In this document: positions 24,414-32,090 of the stretch, in pieces
Layout: the number at the start of each line of letters is the position of its first letter
Position numbering within the stretch: position 1 is the stretch's first letter
Assembly (NCBI GenBank): GCA_045538175.1
Contig: JAZSQZ010000101.1
Span: 1 to 64,000 of the forward strand
Reading direction: 5' to 3'
Length of the DNA: 64,000 nucleotides
Source of the DNA: JAZSQZ01 sp045538175
GTDB lineage: Bacteria; Bacillota; Clostridia; Christensenellales; UBA1242
Made by a program: the position numbers and the translations under genes
The notes under the pieces: generated by a model
Told to the model about the DNA's origin: nothing
What the model saw: the letters and a program-made list of their open reading frames with translations, nothing else
Databases searched by the model: none

Positions 24414-25244
24414 TTAATCTATCAAATCATACCACGATTTTACATGATGGATAGATATTCCAAAATTTGTAGGCAACATTTCTTTTAGGGTTTTGATTTC
24501 TTGATTTAGCTTTTCTTTTCCTTCTTCAAAAAATGTTACAAAATCGTCTTCGTTTTCTTTTGTTTCAATAGATAGAATAAGTGTTTTGTGGGTTTGTGTT
24601 GCGTAGTTAATTTCGTCTTCTGCAACTGAGTAAATTTTTTGGGCTGTATCTCGATAGCTCATCACAAAAATTCTGTCTGCGATATCTATCATAAATTTGT
24701 AGGCTTGTTTGGTTTCATTTTTAAAACTTATTTCATCATCAAACCAAAACGGAATATCAAAGTCAAAAGTTATGTTCTTGTATGTTGATTTAAGATTGTC
24801 GGCAAGGGTTATAAGACCCAACAACAAATCTTTTCTTTTTGCACTAAATTCTGGGTGTTGATGTGGCTCGATATCAAGGTGTATGCCACTGAAATTGTTT
24901 TTATATTTTGATTGAAACTCTTTGTATTTTTCGATGTTTTTATACAAGTTTTCTGGGTTTTCTATCCACTTGTACTCACCTGCAAGATAAAACACTTTTA
25001 TGCCTTTGCTGTTTGCGTCTTTAATAAACAAATTTGTGTTTTCGTTAAAATCGCTATCACACAGGTAGATTTCGTTTACATCATTTTTTTCTAGGAAGGG
25101 TAGATAAGTTTCTCTACTTAATTCGTCGTTCCACCACCATACTGCTTTTGTTTGTTGTTTTGTATTACACAAAAAGCATATAAGCAAAACGCAAGTTAGA
25201 AGTAAAACGCCTAAAACAATCCCCCAAATAATTTTCTTTTTCAC
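24414..25244 (-). CDS. Membrane-anchored TIM-barrel glycosidase-like protein
   Basis: The protein has 276 residues starting with GTG at 25244. A basic N-terminus and hydrophobic segment (4-25) suggest an uncleaved anchor or signal. The rest has a barrel-like succession with SGIHLDIEPHQ, DFDIPFW and FVMSYRD, where acidic residues end strands as in glycoside hydrolase-type barrels. The substrate is unknown. The start is set by TGT-TATACT, which ends exactly six bases before the GTG with no Shine-Dalgarno, a leaderless arrangement. Confidence 0.6.
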   Translation of the reverse strand: MKKKIIWGIVLGVLLLTCVLLICFLCNTKQQTKAVWWWNDELSRETYLPFLEKNDVNEIYLCDSDFNENTNLFIKDANSKGIKVFYLAGEYKWIENPENLYKNIEKYKEFQSKYKNNFSGIHLDIEPHQHPEFSAKRKDLLLGLITLADNLKSTYKNITFDFDIPFWFDDEISFKNETKQAYKFMIDIADRIFVMSYRDTAQKIYSVAEDEINYATQTHKTLILSIETKENEDDFVTFFEEGKEKLNQEIKTLKEMLPTNFGISIHHVKSWYDLID

Positions 25245-25311
25245 ATTTAAAGTATAACATATACTTTTTATTTTTCAAAATATATAAATATTTATAAAAA
25301 GACGATAAAGA

Positions 25312-25342
25312 TGTTTATCTTTTTTTGTTTTTGTGGTAATAT
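25312..25342 (+). promoter_or_regulatory. Promoter block shared with the metA promoter
   Basis: The 31 bases from TGTTTATC to GGTAATAT match positions 27632-27662 upstream of metA at 29 of 31 positions. They contain TTTATC (25314-25319), a 17-base spacer and TGG-TAATAT (25334-25342). GATAAA (25304-25309) and TTTATC form an inverted repeat over the -35 here. Confidence 0.55.
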
Positions 25343-25369
25343 AGTTTGTCAATAAAAGAAGGTATAAAG

Positions 25370-26203
25370 ATGAGCGTAGGTATAAACACAAATATTGAAT
25401 ATGGTTTAGATATGAAAACACTTTACAGTGATATAAAGACTGCAGGGTTTGAAAACGTAATGATTGCTTTTAAGGAAACAGAGGTTGAAGAATCTATCCA
25501 AGAAGCAAAAAGATTAGGGCTAAATATTCCTTATGTACACCTATCTTGTAGAGAAACAAATAGTTTTTGGGTAAATAGTCCTATAACAGCAAGATATATG
25601 ACAAAACTTAAAAAAGAAATTGATATTTGTAGCAACTACAATATCCCTATCGGCGTTATCCACCCAATTGCAGGAAATCCAAACTCAAGACCTGTACCTG
25701 TAAACCCAAATGGACTTAAAAACATTTTAGAAATTGTGAGTTACGCAAAAGAAAAAAATGTTAAACTTGCAATCGAGAATGTTGATAACGAGAGTTTAAA
25801 ATATTTAGATTATGTTTTGGAAAATATCCCTAAAGAAGATTTGGGTTTTTGCTACGATGTAGGTCATCATAATTTATATTATCCTGAGTATGATATTCTT
25901 AAAAAATATGGCGACAGAGTTATTGCAGTTCATATTCACGACAACCTTATGGATTATGAAGAATTTGACGATTATACAAAAGATAGACATATGCTTCCAT
26001 TTGATGGAAAAATCGATTACGAGCGTGTTTGTGAAAGTATTGCAAAGTCAAGTTACAACAATGTAGTTTTGGTGGAAGTAAACAGAAAGAATTTTGGCAA
26101 CCCTGATAAATATAAAGACTTGACACTTCTTGAATTTTTAACAAAAGCAAAAGAAAGGGCAGACAAAATCGAAAAAATGATAAAAGAAAAAAGAGAGTTT
26201 TAA
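25370..26203 (+). CDS. Sugar phosphate isomerase/epimerase-type TIM barrel
   Basis: The protein has 277 residues. It has the AP-endonuclease-2/xylose-isomerase-like barrel: VIHPIAG, LAIENVDN, GFCYDVGHHN and VIAVHIHDN, followed by a late VLVEVNR strand. Glu, Asp and His at strand ends would bind the metal. Such enzymes isomerise or dehydrate sugars or inositols. AGAAGG lies seven bases before ATG 25370, better than the in-frame ATG at 25346, which lies close to the promoter. The gene is monocistronic. Confidence 0.8.
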   Translation: MSVGINTNIEYGLDMKTLYSDIKTAGFENVMIAFKETEVEESIQEAKRLGLNIPYVHLSCRETNSFWVNSPITARYMTKLKKEIDICSNYNIPIGVIHPIAGNPNSRPVPVNPNGLKNILEIVSYAKEKNVKLAIENVDNESLKYLDYVLENIPKEDLGFCYDVGHHNLYYPEYDILKKYGDRVIAVHIHDNLMDYEEFDDYTKDRHMLPFDGKIDYERVCESIAKSSYNNVVLVEVNRKNFGNPDKYKDLTLLEFLTKAKERADKIEKMIKEKREF

Positions 26204-26217
26204 ACTCTCTTTTTATT
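26189..26217. terminator. Bidirectional terminator overlapping the epimerase stop
   Basis: AAAAGAGAGTTT and AAACTCTCTTTTT arms (about 26190-26215), with the stop codon between them. Confidence 0.85.
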
Positions 26218-26229
26218 TTTAGTTTTTGT

Positions 26230-27189
26230 TTATTCTGGAAGGTCAGGTGTTTGTGCTGAACCTTGACTAATCAAACCCTTAAGGTCGATAACTTGTTCTG
26301 AAATAACAGGTGTAAGGAATGGGTTAGATTCAACTTCTTCCATTCTGTCTTTATAAGGGTCTCTGCTCTCATCCCCTGCAATGAATGCAGCTCTGTCTTC
26401 TTCCCTTGCTGCAAGGAGTGCTTCTTTTGCACCGTCGTGACCAAAGGTATTTGTTACCCTTGATACTTCTGGGTGTTTTGCGATATTTACAACAGCACCA
26501 GGTCTTTGAGTATTTGTTCTTGCGTATACAAGTTGTGGATACTCAAGTTCTTTACCCCTTTTAAAGATTTCTAAAACGTCATATCTTCCGTTTTGTTCGA
26601 TATATTCAACAGTGCCAGGCATACCATTGTAGGTGTTGTCGTGGTCGCTTACTGTTACGTTTCTGCAATAACCTTTATATTCAAGTTGACCCAAACATCT
26701 TTCAATCATAGACATACGGCTTTCAAAGTTAGAAACTGCAAGGCCCCTTACAACGATAGAGTAACCATTTTCTCTAAGCATTGGGATACCTTCGTTTGCG
26801 ATACGTGGATTTTTAAGTGTTTGGTGGAAAATCAAGTTATATCCTTGTTGAGCAAACTTGTTGAAAAGTTTGCTTGTAAGTCCATTTGTCAATTGGTTTG
26901 TGATTGCAATATATTCATTTGGATATGTTTCTGACAAGAATTGTTCGTTTGGATAGAAGTGCCTTAAGGAGTCATCTTCTAATATAATTACGTTGCCGTT
27001 AGGGAACATTTTGCTAGAGTAAGCAATAAGTCCACTTTTTCCAGCGCCTGTTTGTCCGCCTACGATAACACAGATTGGTTTGTCAACAGGTTTTTTGTTG
27101 TAGGTTAGGATACCTTCAGCGATTTCACCGATTTTTTCTTTTTCTTCATCAGAAATACTGTATTTCTTTAAAATTTCTTCACTAGTCAT
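26230..27189 (-). CDS. Zeta-toxin-family P-loop kinase
   Basis: The protein has 319 residues. Walker A GGQTGAGKSG (about 44-53) and a following VIILEDDSLRHFYP segment match zeta toxins, which phosphorylate UDP-N-acetylglucosamine or similar sugars and block wall synthesis. A long helical C-terminal extension (about 240-319) ends in a disordered tail. It overlaps the upstream small gene by eight bases, the usual antitoxin-toxin order. The partner is not a recognisable epsilon protein, so a non-toxin chromosomal role of this kinase remains possible. Confidence 0.78.
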   Translation of the reverse strand: MTSEEILKKYSISDEEKEKIGEIAEGILTYNKKPVDKPICVIVGGQTGAGKSGLIAYSSKMFPNGNVIILEDDSLRHFYPNEQFLSETYPNEYIAITNQLTNGLTSKLFNKFAQQGYNLIFHQTLKNPRIANEGIPMLRENGYSIVVRGLAVSNFESRMSMIERCLGQLEYKGYCRNVTVSDHDNTYNGMPGTVEYIEQNGRYDVLEIFKRGKELEYPQLVYARTNTQRPGAVVNIAKHPEVSRVTNTFGHDGAKEALLAAREEDRAAFIAGDESRDPYKDRMEEVESNPFLTPVISEQVIDLKGLISQGSAQTPDLPE

Positions 27190-27385
27190 TTGCTACCCCT
27201 TTTTTAGGTTTAGAGATTCTCAAAACCCTATCGATAGTTTCCATATTGCCATTGTCGACTTCTTCTTTAAGTTTGATAAGTTGTTTTAACTCTTTGTCTT
27301 CTGTGGTTAAACCAAGAAGTGCTGCTTTACCAACTTTGCTTGCAATAAGTTCTTTTGCAATTTCAAGTTTTGTATTGTCGTTCAT
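27182..27385 (-). CDS. Small probable antitoxin or partner of the zeta-like kinase
   Basis: The protein has 67 residues, helical and charged (AKELIASKVGKAALLGL, then TTEDKELKQLIKLKEEV). GGGGGAAAAGAA precedes ATG 27385. The in-frame ATG at 27430 has no ribosome binding site. It overlaps the toxin start by eight bases. No epsilon-family or DNA-binding motif is visible, so the antitoxin call rests on position and size. Confidence 0.6.
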   Translation of the reverse strand: MNDNTKLEIAKELIASKVGKAALLGLTTEDKELKQLIKLKEEVDNGNMETIDRVLRISKPKKGVAND

Positions 27386-27420
27386 TTCTTTTCCCCCTTT
27401 TAAAAACACTATATAAAAAA

Positions 27421-27456
27421 AGGAAAACAAAAACTTGTTTACAAGTCTTGTTTCCC
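27421..27456 (-). promoter_or_regulatory. Inverted repeat in the leader of the zeta operon
   Basis: GGAAAACAA and TTGTTTCC enclose CTTG-TTTA-CAAG, giving a long stem in the 5' untranslated region between the promoter (27502-27530) and the small gene. It may be an operator or an mRNA structure controlling expression. Confidence 0.45.
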
Positions 27457-27501
27457 TTCATATTTAGACAATATAGTTGTTTTTATTTCCATAACACTTA
27501 C

Positions 27502-27530
27502 ATTATAATACAAGTTTATATTATTGTCAA
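27502..27530 (-). promoter_or_regulatory. Consensus promoter of the zeta operon
   Basis: Minus-strand TTGACA (27525-27530), exactly 17 bases, then TATAAT (27502-27507). Both hexamers are perfect. Confidence 0.9.
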
Positions 27531-27631
27531 TTTCTAATTTTTTTTAAAGCATAATATTATATGTTTTTTAAGGGTTTTGTTGTGATATTTAAGATTTTCG
27601 CCCGGGTGTTTAGCAATAAAAGTGACGAAAC

Positions 27632-27662
27632 TGTTTATCTTTTTTGTTTTTTGTGGTAATAT
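27632..27662 (+). promoter_or_regulatory. Promoter block of metA shared with the epimerase gene
   Basis: A 31-base block nearly identical to 25312-25342, with TTTATC, a 17-base spacer and TGG-TAATAT. A GACGA element lies just upstream in both copies. Confidence 0.55.
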
Positions 27663-27686
27663 TATGTAGTCAAAAAGGAGAGAGTT

Positions 27687-28592
27687 ATGCCGATAGTTAT
27701 TCCACAAGATATACCTGCTTATTCAAAACTGCTTGGAGAAAATATTTTCGTTATGAACGATAAAAGAGCTTTTTCACAAGATATAAGACCACTTGAGATT
27801 GCAATCTTAAACTTAATGCCAACAAAGGTGGAAACCGAAACTCAATTTATGCGCCTTTTATCAAACTCGCCACTTCAAGTTAACATAACTCTTGTTGCAA
27901 CAAAAACTTATAAAAGCAAAAACACTGCTGCAGAGTATTTAGATAGGTTTTATAAAAACTTCGATGATATCAAAGACAAACACTTTGATGGTATGATTAT
28001 TACAGGTGCTCCTGTTGAAACAATGCCTTTTGAAGATGTTAAGTATTGGGACGAGCTTAAAGCAATTTTTGATTTCGCTGATAAAAATGTTACAAGCACA
28101 ATCTACATCTGTTGGGGTGCTCAAGCAGCACTTTATTATCATTATGGTATTACAAAGTCTGTTTTGCCAGCAAAAGTTTTTGGTGTTTTCCCACACACAA
28201 AAAACGAAGAATTACACGAGCCACTTTTTAAAGGCATTGATGATGTTTTTTATATTCCACATTCAAGGCACACAACTGTTGATAGTGAAGCTGTAAGAAA
28301 AGAAGAAAAACTTGCTATCCTTAGCGAAACTGATGCTACGGGTGTTTCAATTATCAAAAGCAAGGACAATAAAAAGATTTTCTTAACCGGACATATGGAA
28401 TATGATAGAGATACTCTTAAAAACGAATACGAAAGAGATTTAAACAAGGGTATGGATATCAAAGCACCACTTAATTATTTTGTTGACGAAAAATCAAGAA
28501 AAGTTGATGTTAAGTGGACAAGTACAGCAAATTTGTTTTATACAAATTGGTTAAATTATTATGTATACCAAGTAACACCATTTAAGTTTTAA
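27687..28592 (+). CDS. metA: Homoserine O-acyltransferase (MetA family, probably acetyl-CoA specific)
   Basis: The protein has 301 residues, full length for MetA. It catalyses the first committed step of methionine synthesis from homoserine. The acyl-enzyme cysteine is Cys142 in YICWGAQAAL, with His236 and Glu238 in TGHMEYD. Position 111 is Glu, the residue linked in characterised MetA proteins to acetyl-CoA use rather than succinyl-CoA, so O-acetylhomoserine is the likely product. AAGGAGAG precedes the ATG. The NUDIX gene follows by 12 bases. The other methionine genes are not in the window. Confidence 0.92.
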   Translation: MPIVIPQDIPAYSKLLGENIFVMNDKRAFSQDIRPLEIAILNLMPTKVETETQFMRLLSNSPLQVNITLVATKTYKSKNTAAEYLDRFYKNFDDIKDKHFDGMIITGAPVETMPFEDVKYWDELKAIFDFADKNVTSTIYICWGAQAALYYHYGITKSVLPAKVFGVFPHTKNEELHEPLFKGIDDVFYIPHSRHTTVDSEAVRKEEKLAILSETDATGVSIIKSKDNKKIFLTGHMEYDRDTLKNEYERDLNKGMDIKAPLNYFVDEKSRKVDVKWTSTANLFYTNWLNYYVYQVTPFKF

Positions 28593-28604
28593 TAGGGGGA
28601 TAAT

Positions 28605-29165
28605 ATGTATAAAGGGGACCATAATAAAGGCGAGATAGAAATCATAAAAGAAAACAAAGTTTTCGAAAATAGATTTTGTGAGTTTTTTGATGATAAGGTA
28701 AAATTTCCAAGTGGGGCAGACGGCACATTTTTGCGCCTTGCTATGAAGGGTAAATATAGTGTTGCAATACTTCCTGTAACAGAAAAGGGCGAGATGTTGT
28801 TTGTAAAAACTTTTAGACACTCAGCACGTGGTTGGGGATATGAAGTGCCAAAAGGATACGGTAGCGAAACTGAAGTACCTGAAGTTTGTGCAAAAAGAGA
28901 ACTACAAGAGGAAACAGGTATGACTTCAAACAACCTAATCTATCTTGGGCTTTATCACGAATCTCCTTCAACTTTGCAATATGGCCTTCATTGTTTTTTG
29001 GCACTTGATTGCAAAAAGACAGCAGAGCAAAACTTAGAAGAATCAGAAGTTATAGATGGTTTTGTTGCTGTAAAATCTTTTGAAGATTTGCCAAAGTCAG
29101 ATTATAAAGACGCAATCACAGAACTTATGGTTGCAAAATATTATCTAAATAAAAAAGACAGGTAG
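28605..29165 (+). CDS. NUDIX hydrolase (ADP-ribose pyrophosphatase-like)
   Basis: The protein has 186 residues. The Nudix box is visible as GYGSETEVPEVCAKRELQEETGM (G-x5-E-x7-REUxEExGU), about residues 85-107, after a beta-rich N-terminal part and EVPKG. Such enzymes cleave nucleoside diphosphates linked to another group. It is close behind metA and probably on the same mRNA, with GGGGGA before the ATG. A terminator follows. Confidence 0.88.
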   Translation: MYKGDHNKGEIEIIKENKVFENRFCEFFDDKVKFPSGADGTFLRLAMKGKYSVAILPVTEKGEMLFVKTFRHSARGWGYEVPKGYGSETEVPEVCAKRELQEETGMTSNNLIYLGLYHESPSTLQYGLHCFLALDCKKTAEQNLEESEVIDGFVAVKSFEDLPKSDYKDAITELMVAKYYLNKKDR

Positions 29166-29181
29166 TTTTGCCTGTCTTTTG
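29153..29181 (+). terminator. Terminator after the NUDIX gene
   Basis: AAGACAGG and CCTGTCTT arms (29155-29178) with a T-run. The stop codon is in the hairpin. Confidence 0.8.
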
Positions 29182-29209
29182 TTTTATGTTGTGTTTTTGT
29201 TTGAAATTT

Positions 29210-29737
29210 TTAGTCAAGAGAGTTTAAAAAGTTTATAACTTCTTCATAAAGAGGTGCAACACGGGCGTGGTTGTTGTATTTTTTTACAAGGGCTAAGCAC
29301 TCATCGGGTGACAACTCTTTTCCCATAATTTCGCTTAGGTATTTTGAGTGGTCAAGTTCAACCTTTTCATAAAAAGATAAAAGTGGTTTGTATTTGTTTT
29401 TTAAACTCTCGTCACTCATGTCCGATTGAATAAAGTTCGTAAACTCATTTCTAACATTTTCATCTTCTTGTAAAAGTTTTATAAAGTCTTGATTTTCTTT
29501 GTAAAGTTCGTTCCACTTTTCCATATCAACTTCGATTTCAAGATCGCAAAGTTCAAGTTCTTTAATCTCGTTGTATTGTAAAATTATGTTTGCAACTTTA
29601 AAATATTTCTTGTCGCCCTTGTCGCCTATGTAGTAATAAAAGTTTACAGTTTTTACTTGTTTTTTGTGCACAACTAAAAACGGATAAGATGTGTATACTG
29701 CTTTTTCAAAGTTGATTTCGTTTTCTTTTGTTTCCAT
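29210..29737 (-). CDS. Hypothetical acidic protein (175 residues)
   Basis: An acidic, soluble alpha/beta protein with FYYYIGDKGDKKYFKVANI strands followed by charged helices and a late ELSPDECLALVKKY segment. No family recognised. AAGGAAATCAAA before ATG 29737 sets the start; the upstream ATG at 29767 lacks a site. It is divergent from the CYTH gene. Confidence 0.6.
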   Translation of the reverse strand: METKENEINFEKAVYTSYPFLVVHKKQVKTVNFYYYIGDKGDKKYFKVANIILQYNEIKELELCDLEIEVDMEKWNELYKENQDFIKLLQEDENVRNEFTNFIQSDMSDESLKNKYKPLLSFYEKVELDHSKYLSEIMGKELSPDECLALVKKYNNHARVAPLYEEVINFLNSLD

Positions 29738-29925
29738 TTTGATTTCCTTCTTTTTAAAGTATATCACAATAACCCTTTTTACAAAACAAAAACCGATAAA
29801 ATTTGAGTTTAAAAAATAAATATATTTTCTTGTAAAATAAAAAATTTAATGATAAAATAAAAATACAAAAACAAGGGGAAAGTTTTTGTAGGTGGGGGTG
29901 AATATGCAAAAGGGGGAAAACTATT

Positions 29926-30606
29926 ATGGCAGAAACAGAAATCACCGTACAAGTTTTTGAAGACCTAATGACAACTTGTAACAAATTAGAAAATTTAGGT
30001 TTTGAAAAAACTAGGAAATTTGTAATTAAGGACTGGTATTTTTCAAAGTACAGCGACAAAGAGTTAAACAACTTAGGATATGGCAAGGCAATTTCGTCTT
30101 CTGTTTTGGTCAGAGAAATAGTTGGCAAAAACAACGAGAAAGTCTTGTGTTATAAGGCAAAAATTATAGACGATGATGGCAACGTTGTAAGTGAAGAAAA
30201 AATCGCAACCGAAATTGAAGATGTTGATAAAACAATTTTGCTTTTAAATCTTGCCGGCCTTAATATGTGGGAAGAAGTAAAAAACAAAACAATTATATAC
30301 AAAAAAGATAATATTGAGTTTGCTCTTCAAGATGTCGAAAACTTAGGTGTGTTTATCGAAATGGAAGAAAGTGACGAAATGAAAAGCCTAATAAATGAAG
30401 AAAAGTTTGCAAGGCTTAAAAGAATTGTTAAAAACTTCGGCTTAAAACTTGGTAAAGATTATTCTTGTAAAAAAGTTTATATGAAGTTTAAAAATCGTCT
30501 AAAACAAATGAGTGGCGAGCACGAATCTCTTCCATATGAAGTAAGGGCAAAACTTATAAAAGAAAATAAATGGCTTATGGATTTTTTAGATAACAAAAAA
30601 GAGTAG
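29926..30606 (+). CDS. CYTH-domain protein (probable triphosphate-binding enzyme)
   Basis: The protein has 226 residues. It starts with ETEITVQV, a variant of the ExExK signature of CYTH (CyaB-thiamine triphosphatase) domains. KDWYF, VLVREIVG, VLCYKAKI and VFIEMEE follow in the expected order of tunnel strands. Family members hydrolyse or bind triphosphorylated substrates using Mg2+. The C-terminal 60 residues are helical and basic. A GGGGG-type site lies before ATG 29926. Confidence 0.72.
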   Translation: MAETEITVQVFEDLMTTCNKLENLGFEKTRKFVIKDWYFSKYSDKELNNLGYGKAISSSVLVREIVGKNNEKVLCYKAKIIDDDGNVVSEEKIATEIEDVDKTILLLNLAGLNMWEEVKNKTIIYKKDNIEFALQDVENLGVFIEMEESDEMKSLINEEKFARLKRIVKNFGLKLGKDYSCKKVYMKFKNRLKQMSGEHESLPYEVRAKLIKENKWLMDFLDNKKE

Positions 30607-30630
30607 AAATTTCTACTCTTTTATTTTTTT
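30594..30630. terminator. Bidirectional terminator between CYTH and mntP
   Basis: A-run, GAGTAGAAATTTCTACTC (30601-30618, perfect palindrome), T-run. Confidence 0.85.
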
Positions 30631-31228
30631 AAGCATACAAGGAAATCATACCGGTTACAAAAATTTCTGTGCCGATTAAGATTAAAATTATGCCACCAAT
30701 TAGGTCTGTGTTTTTTGTAAACCCTGTGCCGAACTTTTTGCCAAGGGCAATTGCAAAATAACACAATCCCCAGGTGATAAGTCCAATAACGACAAATGCA
30801 ATTATTGCATAAAGTAGGGTATAGTTTGCAATTGTAAGCCCAGCGCTTAAGGCGTCTATGCTTGTTGCAAGGGCTTGCATAATAATCGTTTTTGTTGGGA
30901 TATTTTCTTGCGTTTCAAATGTTTCAGGTTCTTTTCTTTTTTTGATATATCCTATTATCATCTTTATTCCAATGCCCCATAATAGTGCAAGGGAGATAAA
31001 CGGAATAAAGTTTTCAAAAATAGAAAAACTTGTAACAATTGTATGTGCCAAAATCCAGCCGATAAAAGGCATTGTGGCTTGAAATATACCAAAGATTAGA
31101 GAAATACTCGCAGCCCTTTTCTTTGTCATTTCAGGCTCTTTAAATCCGTCTGTTAGGGATACCGAAATTGCGTCCATTGCAAGACCGATACCCAAAACTA
31201 AAATACTTACAAAAAAGTGAAAGTCCAT
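30629..31228 (-). CDS. mntP: MntP-type manganese efflux pump
   Basis: The protein has 199 residues with six transmembrane segments. It contains the MntP repeats: GIGLAMDAISVSLTDGF near the start and ALATSIDALSAGLTIA in the second half, each with the conserved Asp in a membrane helix. MntP exports Mn2+. The ATG follows AGGACAGG. No manganese riboswitch is evident in the short gap to the upstream XRE gene, which lies on the same strand and may be co-transcribed. Confidence 0.85.
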   Translation of the reverse strand: MDFHFFVSILVLGIGLAMDAISVSLTDGFKEPEMTKKRAASISLIFGIFQATMPFIGWILAHTIVTSFSIFENFIPFISLALLWGIGIKMIIGYIKKRKEPETFETQENIPTKTIIMQALATSIDALSAGLTIANYTLLYAIIAFVVIGLITWGLCYFAIALGKKFGTGFTKNTDLIGGIILILIGTEIFVTGMISLYA

Positions 31229-31270
31229 AAACCTGTCCTATAAAATAATTATTTAGAATTTTTAAAAACT

Positions 31271-31885
31271 CTAATTTTGATTTTCTTGTTTTAATCTTTT
31301 CTTGCGTGGTTTTTTAATTCTTGAAGTTAGGTATATTGCAAGTTGAATAGGAACACCTATTAAAAATATCTCCCACATATTGTATGAAAGAAATTCTAGA
31401 TACAAACTTGCAAGTGTTGTCCAAATAAAAAGCGAAATATAAACATAAGTCATTTTTGCCTTGCCCCAGATGGAGTTGAAAATGATTGCAAGTATAAAAC
31501 TTATAGGTACAGCCCAAACAAAAAATCTCCACTCAACAGTGCCTAAAATAATTTTAAATTGAGAAAAACAAATTGTTGCAAAAACCCAAACAGAAACAAT
31601 TGCAAGAAGGGCAATCGCATATCTGTTTATGACTTGTTTTTTTTCTCTAACTTCAGGCTCTGCAATTTCTTCGTGTTCTTCTTCGGTTAAAAAGTCTAGT
31701 GTAACACCATAAAAATCTGCAAGATTTTTTAGAATATCGATTGCAGGCATTGCTTCGCCTTTTTCCCATTTAGAAATTGATTTGTCCGAATAATTAAATT
31801 GTTCTGCAAGTTGAAGTTGGGTAAGACCCTTCTTTTTTCTTAGCGCCATCAAATTTTTTCCGATAATAATATTTAAATCACTCAT
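31271..31885 (-). CDS. XRE-family regulator fused to membrane helices
   Basis: The protein has 204 residues. An N-terminal HTH_3 domain (LMALRKKKGLTQLQLAEQF...NYSDKSISKWEKGEAMP) is followed by a short acidic linker and four hydrophobic segments in the last 110 residues. It is therefore a membrane-tethered DNA-binding protein, a layout common in Clostridia. The ATG at 31885 has TATAAT ending exactly six bases upstream and no ribosome binding site, so the mRNA is probably leaderless. The palindromes at 31956-31993 could be its operator. Confidence 0.82.
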   Translation of the reverse strand: MSDLNIIIGKNLMALRKKKGLTQLQLAEQFNYSDKSISKWEKGEAMPAIDILKNLADFYGVTLDFLTEEEHEEIAEPEVREKKQVINRYAIALLAIVSVWVFATICFSQFKIILGTVEWRFFVWAVPISFILAIIFNSIWGKAKMTYVYISLFIWTTLASLYLEFLSYNMWEIFLIGVPIQLAIYLTSRIKKPRKKRLKQENQN

Positions 31886-31955
31886 ACCGTTATTATATAT
31901 CACAAAATTTTAAATTTCAAGCAATTTCGGTCGATATTCGCTAGAAAAATAAAGG

Positions 31956-31993
31956 AATTCTACTTTTATGAGAGTGGTAGAATTTAAAATTCT
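31956..31993. repeat. Paired palindromes in the XRE-GT8 divergent promoter region
   Basis: AATTCTAC (31956-31963) and GTAGAATT (31977-31984) form an inverted repeat, overlapping a second perfect palindrome AGAATTTAAAATTCT (31979-31993). The position, between two divergent genes, fits a regulator-binding site. Confidence 0.45.
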
Positions 31994-32090
31994 AATGCTC
32001 GAGAATTATCTTTCTAGTTTAATTTTTCATATTCTCTTAACCTTAAGCCTATTCTATAGTTATAATGCTTGTGTTTAAAGGGAGATTACT

